The translations under genes were made by a program, and so were the position numbers. The notes beneath the pieces are model-generated. The model was not told where the DNA came from, did not search any database, and saw only the letters and a program-made list of their open reading frames with translations. 64,000 nt of DNA from assembly GCA_025758045.1 (NCBI GenBank), contig CP107208.1, positions 124,001 to 188,000 on the forward strand, in the 5' to 3' direction. Below are positions 14,817-24,029 of this stretch, piece after piece. The stretch comes from Oscillospiraceae bacterium (GTDB lineage: Bacteria; Bacillota; Clostridia; Oscillospirales; Ruminococcaceae). Each line of letters starts with the position of its first letter. Position 1 is the first letter of the stretch.

Positions 14817-17800
14817 TTATTCTTTCGCTTCCGCTTCTGCCTTTTTGGCGGCTTTCTTGGCCTTGCGGGCTTTGCGCTTTTTGTGGATCAGCGCCAATAC
14901 CAGGATCAACGCCGCGGCACCGCCTGTGCAGACAGCAATCAGCGGCACCTTGCTTTCCGGCAGGCGGAAAGCGGCCAGGCCGGTGGTACCAGCGGGAGCG
15001 GTGAACTTCAGGTAGCTGCCGTCCACGGGGGTGTCCACCTTCTGCCAGCCGTCCGCGGTCTGCAGGTACACTTCCACATTGTCCGGGCCGTCCGGGGCCA
15101 GGTAGCGCATCGTATGGCTGGTATCGCCGTCAATGTCGAAGAAGCTCCAGCTCTCCAGATGGCTGCCCACCGCTGCCGGTGCGTCGCTGCTCTCGGTCAG
15201 GTCCAGGGCCTCAGTGGTGGCAAAGGTGCCTTCCACCAGCAGGATGGCTCGGCCGTCGCGCTCGGCGCTGCTCTCGCGGGTGGTGTTCAGCTGCGAATAC
15301 TCGGCGTTGATGGTCATATCAAAGGTGATGCTGCTGAAATCGGTGGTGTCCCACTCGCCGTAGCTGCCCTCTTTGGCGGGCACAACGGGGACATCCTCGT
15401 CGGCCAGGCTGCCGCCGTAGGGTACGTCACACTGGGCCACCAGCGTGTCGCCGTCCATAAAGCGCAGCGTCAGGTTCGAGAAGGCCAGCGGCACATCGCC
15501 CTGTGCCAGGAAGTCATCATAGCTCATCGGCTCGGCGATGCCAGCGTAACTCACGCCGTCGATGCCGGCGGAGCCCTCGTCCACGAAGGTGTTGCCGGTT
15601 ACATCGCCGCCCAGCGGGTCCTCCACATAGCCGGCGATGGCACCCATCTGCTCGGTGGCAGTGTCGATGACGACCATTGCGCGGCAGTTTTCCACGGTCT
15701 TGCCGCTGCCTACGATGCCGCCGACCTGTTTCGAGCCGGAAAGGCGGCACTTGGCGCCGCTTTCGCGCACGATCGACTTGCTGGAACCAGCCACGCCGCC
15801 CACACACTTGGCGTCCTCGGCGTCCACGGCGCCAAAGCCGTAGCAGCCGATGGCAGAGCCCATCTCCATGCTGCCCACGATACCGCCTGCGTTTTCCTTC
15901 TTCGCGGTCACGGTGCCGTAGTTGGTGCAGTCACGCACGACCACACGGGATTTAAAGGTAAAGTTCAGCGATTGGCTGCCATCGATGGTAAAGTCATCCT
16001 CGGGGTCCAGGTCGTTCTCGCGGGCCATGGCACCGGTGATGCCGCCGGCGTTGATGTCGGCGTTGACATTACCCTCGTTGATGCAGTTGGTGACCTTTCC
16101 CTCCACGTCCTCCTCGGTGTCCTCGTCCGAGACATCGTTGATGAGGTCGTCCGTGTCGGTGGTGACGTTCTGGCTGGCGCCGGAAAGCGTCTGGCCGATC
16201 TTGTTCATCTGGGCCGTGATGGCGCGGATGTCGTTGATGAGGGCCTGCAGGTTGTTGTTGGTGTCGCTGCTCAGGCCGCTGACCGTATCGGTGATGCTGG
16301 TCAGGCTGCCGCTCAAGTCATTCTTGGCGGCGGTGATGCGGTCGGAATCCACCGCAATACTGGGGATGGTCAACGAGAGCGAACCATCCGCGCCAGCCAC
16401 GGCGCTGGCATCCAGACTGCCGGAACCGTTGTGATTGATGTCGATGGAGAGATCAGGCTGGCCGTGCACGACGCGCCCGGTCTCGTCCATGGCCTGGGTG
16501 TCAGTAGAATAGTCGGCCTCGGCGCTGGTGTCGGGTTGTGTTTCAGCGGGCACTTCCGGCTCCGGGACGACCGGATCGGGTTCGGGTGCGGGTGCCGGCG
16601 TGGCGGGGGTATCCGGCTGGGACGGTTCCTCGGGGGTGGGGGTCTCGACCGGCGTGTTGTCATCCGGCAGTGGGGTCGGTGTCGGTGTGGGGATCGTGAC
16701 ATCCAGGTCCCAATGCTGATTGCCCTGATTGTTTTCAGAGCCGGAAAGGCTGCCGTTGATCAGGGCGCTCAGGTCGGTCTTGATGGTCTGGGTGCTTAGC
16801 GAAACGCCGTTTTTGGTCTGGTCTAGCAGGGTGTCCACGGCGTTGCGGGCACCGGTGATGCGGCTTTGCAGGTCGTTGAGCTGGTTGCTCAGGCTGCTGC
16901 CTGCCGCGCTGGCGTCATCGCAGGCGCGATTGACCAGCGTTTGCAGGGTCTCCAGCTCACCGCCCAACTCCTGCAGGGTGTCCTGGGAGTAAAGCAGTGT
17001 GCTGCTGGGCTCCATCTGGCCCACGATGCCGCCGCCCTCTTTGCGGGCGTAGACGGGGCCGTAGTTGACGCAGCCCTCGACATAGCCGGTCTGGCTGCCC
17101 ACGATGCCGCCGATGTTATAACCGATGTGCAGGTAGCCCACGGTGCCGTGGTTGAGGCAGGCGCGGACCACGCCGGAGGAAGTACCGGCAATACCGCCAA
17201 TGTCGGTGATGTCAGCGGCATTCTCGGTGCCAATCAGATCGTTCAGCGTCAGCTCCGAGAGGTCGACTTCGTTCTGGTCGACGGTGGTGTTGACGTTGGC
17301 GTCGTTGCCGCAGTTGATGACCACGCCGTGGTTTTCACCCACGATGCCGCCGATGAAGTGGGCACCGTAGACGCTGCCGGTGGTGGTGCAGTTGTTGATG
17401 GTGCCGCTGCTCAGGTTGGTACCGGCGATGCCGCCCACAATGGATGCGCCGGAGGCAACGCCCTCGAACCGGCAGTTGATGAGCGTACCGGCGTTGCTGC
17501 CTACGATGCCGCCTACGGTGGTGCGGCTGCCGGAGGGCATCGAGCGGCCTCGGATGGTCAGATCATGTACCACGCCGTCGGCCTGGATGTAGCGGAAGAA
17601 GCCCGTCACCGAGCCGTCGTCCACCAGGCTTAGGCCGCTGATGGTGTGGCTGTTGCCGTCAAAGGTGCCGCTGAAGGTGGGGATACCGGCAAAGTCAACG
17701 CCGGTCAGGTCCAGGTCGGTGTTCAGGTCCACTGTGCGGTCCTCACTCCAGGAGTCGAGACGGCAATCGGCGACCAGCTGCAAAAGGTCTTCCACACTGT

Positions 17801-17927
17801 TGATGGAGACCGGCAGCTTCTCAGTCTCCTCTCCTTCTGCCCAGACGGGCAGGGCCAGCATCAGCAGCAGCGCCAGGGCAGTCAACCCGACCAGCAGGCG
17901 GCGCGGGAAGTTCAGCTCGGTGTTCAT
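14817..17927 (-). CDS. Large GLUG-repeat surface protein with C-terminal membrane anchor
   Basis: A 1036-residue exported protein: signal peptide (RRLLVGLTALALLLMLALPVWA, split here only by eye), a beta-helix-like region with many GLUG-type units (VGGIVGSNAGTLINC, VGGIAGTNLSSGTINNC, IGGIVGENHGVVINC, IGGIVGSQTGYVEGC), a helical stretch, a Pro/Thr/Glu-rich linker around residues 410-465, a second helical stretch, a second GLUG block from about 620, then a C-terminal domain and a transmembrane helix near 996-1014 with a Lys/Ala-rich cytoplasmic tail. There is no LPXTG motif. The start codon overlaps the stop of the MMPL transporter gene (ATGA), so both are probably made together. Its job is unknown; it may be an outer-face partner of the transporter. 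Confidence 0.85.
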   Translation of the reverse strand: MNTELNFPRRLLVGLTALALLLMLALPVWAEGEETEKLPVSINSVEDLLQLVADCRLDSWSEDRTVDLNTDLDLTGVDFAGIPTFSGTFDGNSHTISGLSLVDDGSVTGFFRYIQADGVVHDLTIRGRSMPSGSRTTVGGIVGSNAGTLINCRFEGVASGASIVGGIAGTNLSSGTINNCTTTGSVYGAHFIGGIVGENHGVVINCGNDANVNTTVDQNEVDLSELTLNDLIGTENAADITDIGGIAGTSSGVVRACLNHGTVGYLHIGYNIGGIVGSQTGYVEGCVNYGPVYARKEGGGIVGQMEPSSTLLYSQDTLQELGGELETLQTLVNRACDDASAAGSSLSNQLNDLQSRITGARNAVDTLLDQTKNGVSLSTQTIKTDLSALINGSLSGSENNQGNQHWDLDVTIPTPTPTPLPDDNTPVETPTPEEPSQPDTPATPAPAPEPDPVVPEPEVPAETQPDTSAEADYSTDTQAMDETGRVVHGQPDLSIDINHNGSGSLDASAVAGADGSLSLTIPSIAVDSDRITAAKNDLSGSLTSITDTVSGLSSDTNNNLQALINDIRAITAQMNKIGQTLSGASQNVTTDTDDLINDVSDEDTEEDVEGKVTNCINEGNVNADINAGGITGAMARENDLDPEDDFTIDGSQSLNFTFKSRVVVRDCTNYGTVTAKKENAGGIVGSMEMGSAIGCYGFGAVDAEDAKCVGGVAGSSKSIVRESGAKCRLSGSKQVGGIVGSGKTVENCRAMVVIDTATEQMGAIAGYVEDPLGGDVTGNTFVDEGSAGIDGVSYAGIAEPMSYDDFLAQGDVPLAFSNLTLRFMDGDTLVAQCDVPYGGSLADEDVPVVPAKEGSYGEWDTTDFSSITFDMTINAEYSQLNTTRESSAERDGRAILLVEGTFATTEALDLTESSDAPAAVGSHLESWSFFDIDGDTSHTMRYLAPDGPDNVEVYLQTADGWQKVDTPVDGSYLKFTAPAGTTGLAAFRLPESKVPLIAVCTGGAAALILVLALIHKKRKARKAKKAAKKAEAEAKE

Positions 17928-20440
17928 TCAGCGTCGCCCCCTTTCGTAGTGTCGGCAGGTTCATTCGGGGATTCGTCGGTGGCGGTCACGTCGCCTTCCG
18001 GCAGGTACATATCGGGTTCATCCACCGTGACTTCGGTGCCGGTGGAGATGCTGGCGTTGAACTGGCCATGCAGCACGCCTTTGATCTCGGCATCTACCAC
18101 GCCGTTGATGTAACCGCGGACGCGGCCGTTGACGTGCATCGTGCCGCTGGCGGTACGGGTGGTCACGCCGATGCCCTTCATCTCAAAGCTGGTGCGCTCG
18201 ATGATGGAGTCGCCCAGTACCAGGATCTGCGGCAGAACAAACAGTACCAGGATGATGGAAATGATGGTGCCGCGGCCCAGACACTCGCCGATAGCGGCGA
18301 TAACGGGGTTGGTGGTCAGCACGCTGATCAGCACACCCGCGGATGCCAGGATGGAGCCGGAGGTGAAGATGGTCGGGAAGGATTCGTTCAAAGCCGCTAC
18401 AATGGCCTCTTTGTGGTGCATGACTTTCTTCAGGTCGGTGTAGTGGCTGGAGATAACGATGGCGTAGTCAATGTTCGCGCCCATCTGGATAGAGTTGACG
18501 ATGAGGTAACCCAGGAAGTACAGCTGCGAGTGCTGCAGATACGGGAACGCAAAGTTAATCCAGATACTGCCCTGAATGACGATGATGAGCAGCACCGGCA
18601 GACCGGCAGACTTGAAGGTGAACAGCAAAACCAGAATAACGAACAACGCAGACAGCACGCTGATGAGTAGGTTGTCCTGGCCGAAGGAGCTGGACAGGTC
18701 CATGGCGCTGGTGGTATTGCCTACCACGTAGTAGTCACTGTCATAATACTTGCCCACGATGTCATGGATCTTGTCCACAAAGGCGAAAGTCTCGTCGCTT
18801 TCCTCGGGCACGTTCAGGTAGGCGACCAGGCGGCTGTACTTGTCACTCTGCAGCTGGACCTGAGCCTTGTCCAACTGGGCGAACAGGTCGTCCAGCGTGT
18901 TCTGCACATCGCCGCCCAGGGTGATGTTGCCGTCCTCCATCTCCTGTTTGAGGAACATAAACATATCGTACAGCGGAACTTTGTAGTCGCTCAGGCCGTT
19001 GATGATTTCGCCATACTCGTCGTGCTCGACGGCGTAGGCACCATACAGAGCCTTGGCAATCTCGTAGTCCAGGTTGGCCAGCTCGGAGAGCTGGCGCGGG
19101 GTCAGGGCGTCAGTCAGCATGTAGCCGTCCATGGCTTCGATGTTGGCCAGACCTTGGGTAGAGTCGACCTCGGGACAGCTGTCCAGCTCGGCCAAAATCT
19201 TGCCCTCGGACTCGTAATCGCCCGCCGGTACGATGATGGCCACCATGTTGCTGGTGCCAAACTCACCCTTGATCTTCTGGTAGGCGGCCTGACGCTCACT
19301 CTGCTTGGCGGTGACCAGGTCGGTGTAGGTGTAGCAGTAAGGGCACAGGTTCGCAAAAACAGCTGCCGCGATGATGACCACCGCAAAGATGGGCGGCACG
19401 ATGTAGCGGGTCTTGACGTCGAACTTGCCTACGGCAGTGATCCTGGGCACCAGGTTCTTGTGGCGGGTCTTGTCGATCAGCTTGCTGAACAGCACCAGCA
19501 GGCCGGGCATCAACGTAAAGACCGACAGCATACTGAACAGGATGGCCTTGATCAGCACAGTAGCCAGGTCGCGGCCAATGCCAAAGTGCATGAACGCCAG
19601 GGCGGCCAGGCCGCTGATGGTGGTCAGCGAGGAGGAAGAGATCTCCGGGATGGCCTTGGAAAGCGCGGCAATGCAGGCTTCCCGCACGCCCAGCGTCTCG
19701 TGCTCGTCGCTGAAGCGGTGGCACAGAATGATGGCGTAGTCGATGGCCAGCGCCAGCTGCAAAATGACCGTGACCGAGTTGGAGATGAAGCTGATGGTGC
19801 CGCACAGGAAGTTGGTGCCCATGTTCAGCAAGGCGGCGGCACCAAAGGTCATGATGAGCACAGGCACCTCGGCGTAAGAACGGGAGGTCAGCGTCAGCAC
19901 CAGTACAATGATGACGGCGGCGATGACGATGATAACGCTCATCTCGGATTGCAGGTCCGCCGAGGAATCGTAGCCGACCTCAGTGTAGATCGAGGTGTCG
20001 TAGTCGGCCAGCTCGGCGCGGATCTCGTCCATGGCGGCCTCGGCGCGGGGATCGTCGACCTCGCCGTCAAAACTGACCGAGAACAGTGCGGAGGAATCCT
20101 TGTAGTGGTCTGAGGTCTCGTCGAAGTCGATGGAGTCCACACCGTCGATGTCCTCCAGCTGTTCTTCCAGCTGAACGGCCTTATCGTAGGTGATGTTGGA
20201 CACCATGACGCGGGCCGTGCCGTAGGTGGTGAAGTTGTCGTTCATCACAGTCAGGCCCTGACGGGTCTCGGTGGAGTCCGGCAGGTAGGTGGTGATGTCG
20301 TTTTCCACATTGACCCAGCCCGTAGCAATGACACAGAAAATCAACGCAAAGATGTATAAAAGGAAAATCAGGTTACGCTTATCGACGATAAGCGTCGCCA
20401 GCTTTTCCATCGCATTACCTTTTGGCTTTTCGTTTTCCAA
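17924..20440 (-). CDS. MMPL/RND-superfamily transporter
   Basis: An 838-residue membrane protein made of two similar halves, each a first helix, a large extracellular domain and a five-helix bundle. The conserved Asp-Tyr-Ala of the proton path is visible in both halves (LALAIDYAIILCHRF and MGANIDYAIVISSHY). The C-terminus adds a beta-rich, Gly-rich domain of about 90 residues after the last helix (residues about 745-838), not usual for MmpL proteins. The likely start is TTG at 20440, with GGGAGG nine bases upstream; an ATG at 20410 is the alternative. Such proteins export lipids, peptides or drugs; the coupled GLUG protein suggests a surface substrate. Confidence 0.88.
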   Translation of the reverse strand: MENEKPKGNAMEKLATLIVDKRNLIFLLYIFALIFCVIATGWVNVENDITTYLPDSTETRQGLTVMNDNFTTYGTARVMVSNITYDKAVQLEEQLEDIDGVDSIDFDETSDHYKDSSALFSVSFDGEVDDPRAEAAMDEIRAELADYDTSIYTEVGYDSSADLQSEMSVIIVIAAVIIVLVLTLTSRSYAEVPVLIMTFGAAALLNMGTNFLCGTISFISNSVTVILQLALAIDYAIILCHRFSDEHETLGVREACIAALSKAIPEISSSSLTTISGLAALAFMHFGIGRDLATVLIKAILFSMLSVFTLMPGLLVLFSKLIDKTRHKNLVPRITAVGKFDVKTRYIVPPIFAVVIIAAAVFANLCPYCYTYTDLVTAKQSERQAAYQKIKGEFGTSNMVAIIVPAGDYESEGKILAELDSCPEVDSTQGLANIEAMDGYMLTDALTPRQLSELANLDYEIAKALYGAYAVEHDEYGEIINGLSDYKVPLYDMFMFLKQEMEDGNITLGGDVQNTLDDLFAQLDKAQVQLQSDKYSRLVAYLNVPEESDETFAFVDKIHDIVGKYYDSDYYVVGNTTSAMDLSSSFGQDNLLISVLSALFVILVLLFTFKSAGLPVLLIIVIQGSIWINFAFPYLQHSQLYFLGYLIVNSIQMGANIDYAIVISSHYTDLKKVMHHKEAIVAALNESFPTIFTSGSILASAGVLISVLTTNPVIAAIGECLGRGTIISIILVLFVLPQILVLGDSIIERTSFEMKGIGVTTRTASGTMHVNGRVRGYINGVVDAEIKGVLHGQFNASISTGTEVTVDEPDMYLPEGDVTATDESPNEPADTTKGGDAE

Positions 20441-20490
20441 AGAAATGCAGCCTCCCTTAAAGTGGATGTCCCCCTATTTTGTATGCTACC

Positions 20491-20496
20491 ATTATA
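20491..20496 (-). promoter_or_regulatory. Probable -10 of the MMPL-GLUG operon
   Basis: Minus strand TATAAT, about 50 bases before the TTG start; the -35 region is poor and overlaps the upstream terminator stem. Confidence 0.45.
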
Positions 20497-20498
20497 AG

Positions 20499-20531
20499 AA
20501 AAAAATCCGTTTTGTGAAAGAGACAAAACGG
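20499..20531 (-). terminator. Terminator of the lipoprotein gene at 20593-21795
   Basis: Minus strand stem CCGTTTTGT / ACAAAACGG with a 7-nt loop, then ATTTTTTT. Confidence 0.88.
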
Positions 20532-20592
20532 GTTTAATGTACAAAAATATGAACGCCTTTTTGTGTAAAAATACTAATAAATTGTGAACACT

Positions 20593-21795
20593 TTATTGAG
20601 GCAAAACTGCCGCCAAAGCGGCAGGGACGGTTTGGTAATAGTTGAATGAAAAAGAGTCATCGATGATACCCTCGCTGCCGGTGTAGTGGGCGTTTGTCTT
20701 GATGACCGCCCAGCAGTTTTGCGGCAGCGGCACCCAGATCTCGGCGCACGGCGCACCCCAGTTGTCTTGAGAGGCGCAGCTGCGCAGGGCCTCCGGCGTG
20801 ACCGCGACGGGCAGCGGCACAGCGGCATCCCAGGCAGAAATCAGGGCGTCGTTGCAGGGCGTTGTGTAAAATTCGTCTGTATAGCTGCCGTCGGCCAGCA
20901 CGGTAAAAAACTGATTGAGGGCTTCGCATACGACTTCCAGCTTGGTATCGGTCAGTACATTGCCGTCAGGCGGGACCGCATAGCTAGTAATGCCGTAGGG
21001 CGGCGCTTCCACGGAGCCGAGGTCCTGCACGCTGCGGTTCTCGTAGTGGTGGCCATCATCGTCCTCATTGAGCACCCAGTAGGTGTCATAGCATTGCAGG
21101 GACGCAGGACCCCAGGTCAGCCCCAGCGGATTGGTAAGCTCGGCAGAAGTGATTCCCCAGAAAGAAACGTCCTCACTGGAGGATTCGTAATAGCTGGCCA
21201 GGGTCACGCTTTGCGTGTCCTCATAAAAAGGCGAACGGCCCAGCCAATCTACTTTTCCGTCCGCATCGAACGAGAGGTAATACTCATGCCGTCCGCACAG
21301 AAACGGCGTGTTGCCGGGGTCAGTGACGGTCAGGGAAAGGAACGGGCTGTCATATTCCCCGCCATACAGGGCGGCTTCCGTGACATTCAGCCCATCAAGG
21401 TCATCTAAAGGGAAAGTGTCGGTCAGCACACGTTCCGAGCAGGCAGCCCGCACTTCCTCCACATCGTTGCTGTATAGGCCCATAGCCAGACGGTGGGCAT
21501 TTTCCTTGGCGGTATCATCGCGCAGAGACATGGAATACCACCAGAAATTGGCGGGTGTTTCTTTGGTGCTGTCCAGCGGCAGCATGGTATATTCCAGCAG
21601 GCTGGCCGGGTTAGGCGTAGGCGCGGGAGTTGGTTCTGGTGTAGGTTCTGCCGTTGGCTCCGGCGTAATTGCTGGTTCCGCCGCCGTGGAGACAGACGGT
21701 TCAGCCGAACTAGAAACAGCAGTCCCCTCCCCTGCTGCGCAGCCCGCCAGCAGCAGGGGGCAGGCCAGCGCAGCACAAGTAATACGCAATTTCAT
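20593..21795 (-). CDS. Hypothetical lipoprotein with Pro/Thr-Glu linker
   Basis: A 400-residue protein with signal peptide MKLRITCAALACPLLLAGC (lipobox LAGC, Cys19), a disordered linker of Glu-Pro-Thr repeats (residues about 40-62) and a roughly 330-residue globular domain starting SLLEYTMLPLDSTKE. I do not recognise the domain; it has many aromatic and acidic residues and conserved-looking patches such as NFWWYSMSLRDDTAKENAHRL and NCWAVIKTNAHY. AAGGTGG precedes the ATG. It lies upstream of the MMPL operon with a terminator in between, so a shared role is only possible. Confidence 0.82.
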   Translation of the reverse strand: MKLRITCAALACPLLLAGCAAGEGTAVSSSAEPSVSTAAEPAITPEPTAEPTPEPTPAPTPNPASLLEYTMLPLDSTKETPANFWWYSMSLRDDTAKENAHRLAMGLYSNDVEEVRAACSERVLTDTFPLDDLDGLNVTEAALYGGEYDSPFLSLTVTDPGNTPFLCGRHEYYLSFDADGKVDWLGRSPFYEDTQSVTLASYYESSSEDVSFWGITSAELTNPLGLTWGPASLQCYDTYWVLNEDDDGHHYENRSVQDLGSVEAPPYGITSYAVPPDGNVLTDTKLEVVCEALNQFFTVLADGSYTDEFYTTPCNDALISAWDAAVPLPVAVTPEALRSCASQDNWGAPCAEIWVPLPQNCWAVIKTNAHYTGSEGIIDDSFSFNYYQTVPAALAAVLPQ

Positions 21796-21831
21796 AAAAA
21801 TACACCACCTTTTTATTACACGAGAAACTCA

Positions 21832-21976
21832 GAGGCTCCCTTGTGTAAAGGGAGCTGTCAGCAAAGCTGACTGAGGGATTGTCCTATCTGCGTTGTGATG
21901 CGGTTATAATCGTCACGCTTCAATCCCTCCGTCTGCGCTACGCGCAGCAGCCTCCCTTTACACAAGGGAGGCTTTT
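21832..21976. repeat. Dispersed palindromic repeat, family 2 (long copy)
   Basis: About 145 bases with terminal inverted repeats: AGGCTCCCTTGTGTAAAGGG at the left and the near-identical reverse complement CCCTTTACACAAGGGAGGCT at the right. Each end also folds on itself (CTCCCTT...AAGGGAG), and inner GAGGGATTG / CAATCCCTC arms pair. It forms the intergenic space between rplL and the lipoprotein gene. Confidence 0.85.
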
Positions 21977-22031
21977 ACCATCTACTCTAATTATACCGTC
22001 CTATGTTTCCAATATGTTACAAAAATGCCCA

Positions 22032-22072
22032 CAAAAACAAAAACACCGTGCGGTGTTGAACCACACGGTGTT
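22032..22072 (-). terminator. Terminator after rplL
   Basis: Minus strand stem AACACCGTG / CACGGTGTT, then TTTGTTTTTG. It closes the rplJ-rplL unit, so rpoB is not co-transcribed. Confidence 0.88.
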
Positions 22073-22094
22073 AAAAGCTATTGTTAAGCTAAAA

Positions 22095-22469
22095 TTACTT
22101 CAGCTCGACCTTAGCGCCGACCTCAGCCAGCTTCTTCTGGATGTCCTCAGCGTCAGCCTTGGAAGCCTGCTCCTTCAGCTTGGCGTTCGGGGTCTCAACC
22201 AGCTTCTTGGCCTCCATCAGGGAAGCGCCGGTCAGCTCCTTAACGGTCTTGATGACCTGCATCTTGTTGGCGCCAACGTCAGCCAGGATGACGTCGAACT
22301 CGGTCTTCTCTTCCTCAGCGGGAGCGGCAGCGCCGGCAGCAGCGGGAGCAGCAGCAGCAACAGCAGAAACGCCGAACTCCTCGCAGATGGTATCAACGAG
22401 CTCTTTCAGCTCCAGGACAGTCATAGTCTTGACAGACTCGACAATGGCAGTGATCTTCTCAGAAGCCAT
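22095..22469 (-). CDS. rplL: 50S ribosomal protein L7/L12
   Basis: A 124-residue stalk protein: N-terminal dimerisation domain ([25 protein letters not shown], first 20 residues sufficient to place it), an Ala/Gly-rich hinge, and the C-terminal factor-binding domain [36 protein letters not shown]. Start at 22469 with GGAGGTAACTACC upstream. Follows rplJ by about 90 bases. Confidence 0.97.
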   Translation of the reverse strand: MASEKITAIVESVKTMTVLELKELVDTICEEFGVSAVAAAAPAAAGAAAPAEEEKTEFDVILADVGANKMQVIKTVKELTGASLMEAKKLVETPNAKLKEQASKADAEDIQKKLAEVGAKVELK

Positions 22470-22558
22470 GGTAGTTACCTCCATAAATTGTAATGTTTTA
22501 AGCGGCGCGGTTTGTATTAGAGCGCTGCGCCTGGGCGCTCAAGCAGCTGTGCCTAAAA

Positions 22559-23071
22559 TCAGGCAGCAGTCTCGTCCTGCTTGTCGACGATACCCTGCAG
22601 GGCAACGGCCAGGCCGCCAACGATACCGTTGAGGGAGCCAGCCAGCATGGAGAGCAGACCTTCGCGGTTGGGCATGGTAGACAGGCTCTTGATACCTGCA
22701 GCGTCCATGACCTGACCATCGCAGAAGCCGCCCTTGACGACGAAGCGCTTGGACTTGTCGGCGTCAGCAAACTTGCACAGGATGCGAGCAGCAGCAGCCG
22801 GATCCTCCGGAGACAGAGCGATAGCCGTGTCACCCTTGAAGTAGTCGGTCAAACCCTCGTACTGGGTGCCCTTAACGGCCAGGCGCAGCATGGTGTTCTT
22901 GACGACCATGTAATGGACGCCAGCCTCACGCAGCTCCTTACGCAGCTTGGTGTCGTCAGCAACGCTGATGCCGTTGTAAGCAACGACAACACCGGCCAGA
23001 GAACCAGCGATCTTCTCGTTCAGGTCCTTGACAAGAGCCTTCTTGGATTCCAGAATCTTTGCACTGGGCAT
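22559..23071 (-). CDS. rplJ: 50S ribosomal protein L10
   Basis: A 170-residue L10, the base of the L7/L12 stalk. Recognised by MPSAKILESKKALVKDLNEK, GVHYMVVKNTMLRLAVKGT and LTDYFKGDTAIALSPEDPAA. L10 in complex with L7/L12 is known to bind its own leader and repress the operon; a matching leader is present at 23133-23256. AATGAGGTG precedes the start. Confidence 0.97.
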   Translation of the reverse strand: MPSAKILESKKALVKDLNEKIAGSLAGVVVAYNGISVADDTKLRKELREAGVHYMVVKNTMLRLAVKGTQYEGLTDYFKGDTAIALSPEDPAAAARILCKFADADKSKRFVVKGGFCDGQVMDAAGIKSLSTMPNREGLLSMLAGSLNGIVGGLAVALQGIVDKQDETAA

Positions 23072-23132
23072 TTGAATTTCACCTCATTCCACTTACAGAT
23101 TGGTTTCGGTAAGTGGCTTTCTTGTGATTATA

Positions 23133-23170
23133 CAGAAAAAAGCCATCTTCCCGTCGCCGGGAAAATGGCT
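23133..23170 (-). terminator. Attenuator hairpin in the rplJ leader
   Basis: Minus strand AGCCATTTTCCCG / CGGGAAGATGGCT stem (one mismatch) closed by GCGA and followed by TTTTTCTG, upstream of the rplJ start and downstream of its promoter. Confidence 0.88.
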
Positions 23171-23256
23171 TGATAGCTTTGCAATCAAACGCACGTTTCT
23201 CGGCAGGTGAGCTTGCGCTCATTATGCCTTGCGGCACCTGCTGTCTTAAAAACAGC
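23171..23256 (-). promoter_or_regulatory. Ribosomal protein L10 leader RNA
   Basis: The transcript from the promoter at 23263 has GCAGGTGCC...AGCGCAAGCT...CACCTGCCGAG, a paired architecture like that of the known L10 leader, then a sequence able to compete with the attenuator at 23133-23170. By analogy, binding of L10(L12)4 favours the terminator. Confidence 0.8.
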
Positions 23257-23262
23257 TTAATT

Positions 23263-23291
23263 AGTATAGCACGGGAACGTGCGTTTGTCAA
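23263..23291 (-). promoter_or_regulatory. Sigma-A promoter of rplJ-rplL
   Basis: Minus strand perfect TTGACA, 17-bp spacer, TATACT, only 28 bases after the end of rplA. Confidence 0.88.
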
Positions 23292-23318
23292 TAGCTTTTC
23301 TCAGTAAAACCTGAAAAA

Positions 23319-24011
23319 TTAGACACCGTACTTGTTGGTGGCAACGCGGACGCCGGGGCCCATGGTGGTGGCGATGGTTGCGCTCTTGAAGTACTGGCCC
23401 TTGGCGGCGGCGGGCTTAGCCTTGGCGATGGCATCCAGGACGGTGTCCAGGTTGGTCATCAGCTTCTCGGCGCCGAAAGAGGCCTTGCCGATGGGCACAT
23501 GGATGATGTTCTGCTTGTCCAGACGGTACTCGATCTTACCAGCCTTGGCATCGGTAACAGCCTTGCCAACATCGGGGGTAACAGTACCGGCCTTCGGGTT
23601 CGGCATCAGACCACGGGGACCCAGGACCTTACCGAGACGGCCAACGCGGCCCATCATGTCGGGGGTGGTGACCAGGACGTCGAAGTCCAGGTAACCGCCG
23701 GCGATCTTGGCGATCAGCTCATCATCGCCGACCTCCTGTGCGCCTGCAGCCTCAGCGGCCTTGGCAGCATCGCCCTTGGCGATAGCGATAACGCGAACGT
23801 TCTTGCCGGTGCCGTTGGGCAGGACAACAGCGCCGCGGACCTGCTGGTCAGCGTGGCGGCTGTCAACGCCCAGGCGGACGTGCAGCTCAACGGTCTCGTC
23901 GAACTTAGCGGTAGCGGTCTTGCAGCACAGCTCCAGGGCCTCGCTAGGATCATAAGTCTTGCTGCTCTCGATCAGCTTAGCAGCGTCGGTATACTTCTTG
24001 CCGTGTTTCAT
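23319..24011 (-). CDS. rplA: 50S ribosomal protein L1
   Basis: A 230-residue L1, which forms the mobile stalk near the E site. Typical parts are [57 protein letters not shown] and the C-terminal [24 protein letters not shown] precedes the ATG; 18 bases follow rplK. In some bacteria L1 represses rplKA translation. Confidence 0.97.
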   Translation of the reverse strand: MKHGKKYTDAAKLIESSKTYDPSEALELCCKTATAKFDETVELHVRLGVDSRHADQQVRGAVVLPNGTGKNVRVIAIAKGDAAKAAEAAGAQEVGDDELIAKIAGGYLDFDVLVTTPDMMGRVGRLGKVLGPRGLMPNPKAGTVTPDVGKAVTDAKAGKIEYRLDKQNIIHVPIGKASFGAEKLMTNLDTVLDAIAKAKPAAAKGQYFKSATIATTMGPGVRVATNKYGV

Positions 24012-24029
24012 TGCTTATTCCCCTCCTGT

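Noticed and set aside
14883..16799. 638-codon open frame on the plus strand opposite the GLUG gene
   Set aside because: Mirror of the GLUG coding strand, Ala/Val/His-rich, no start signal.
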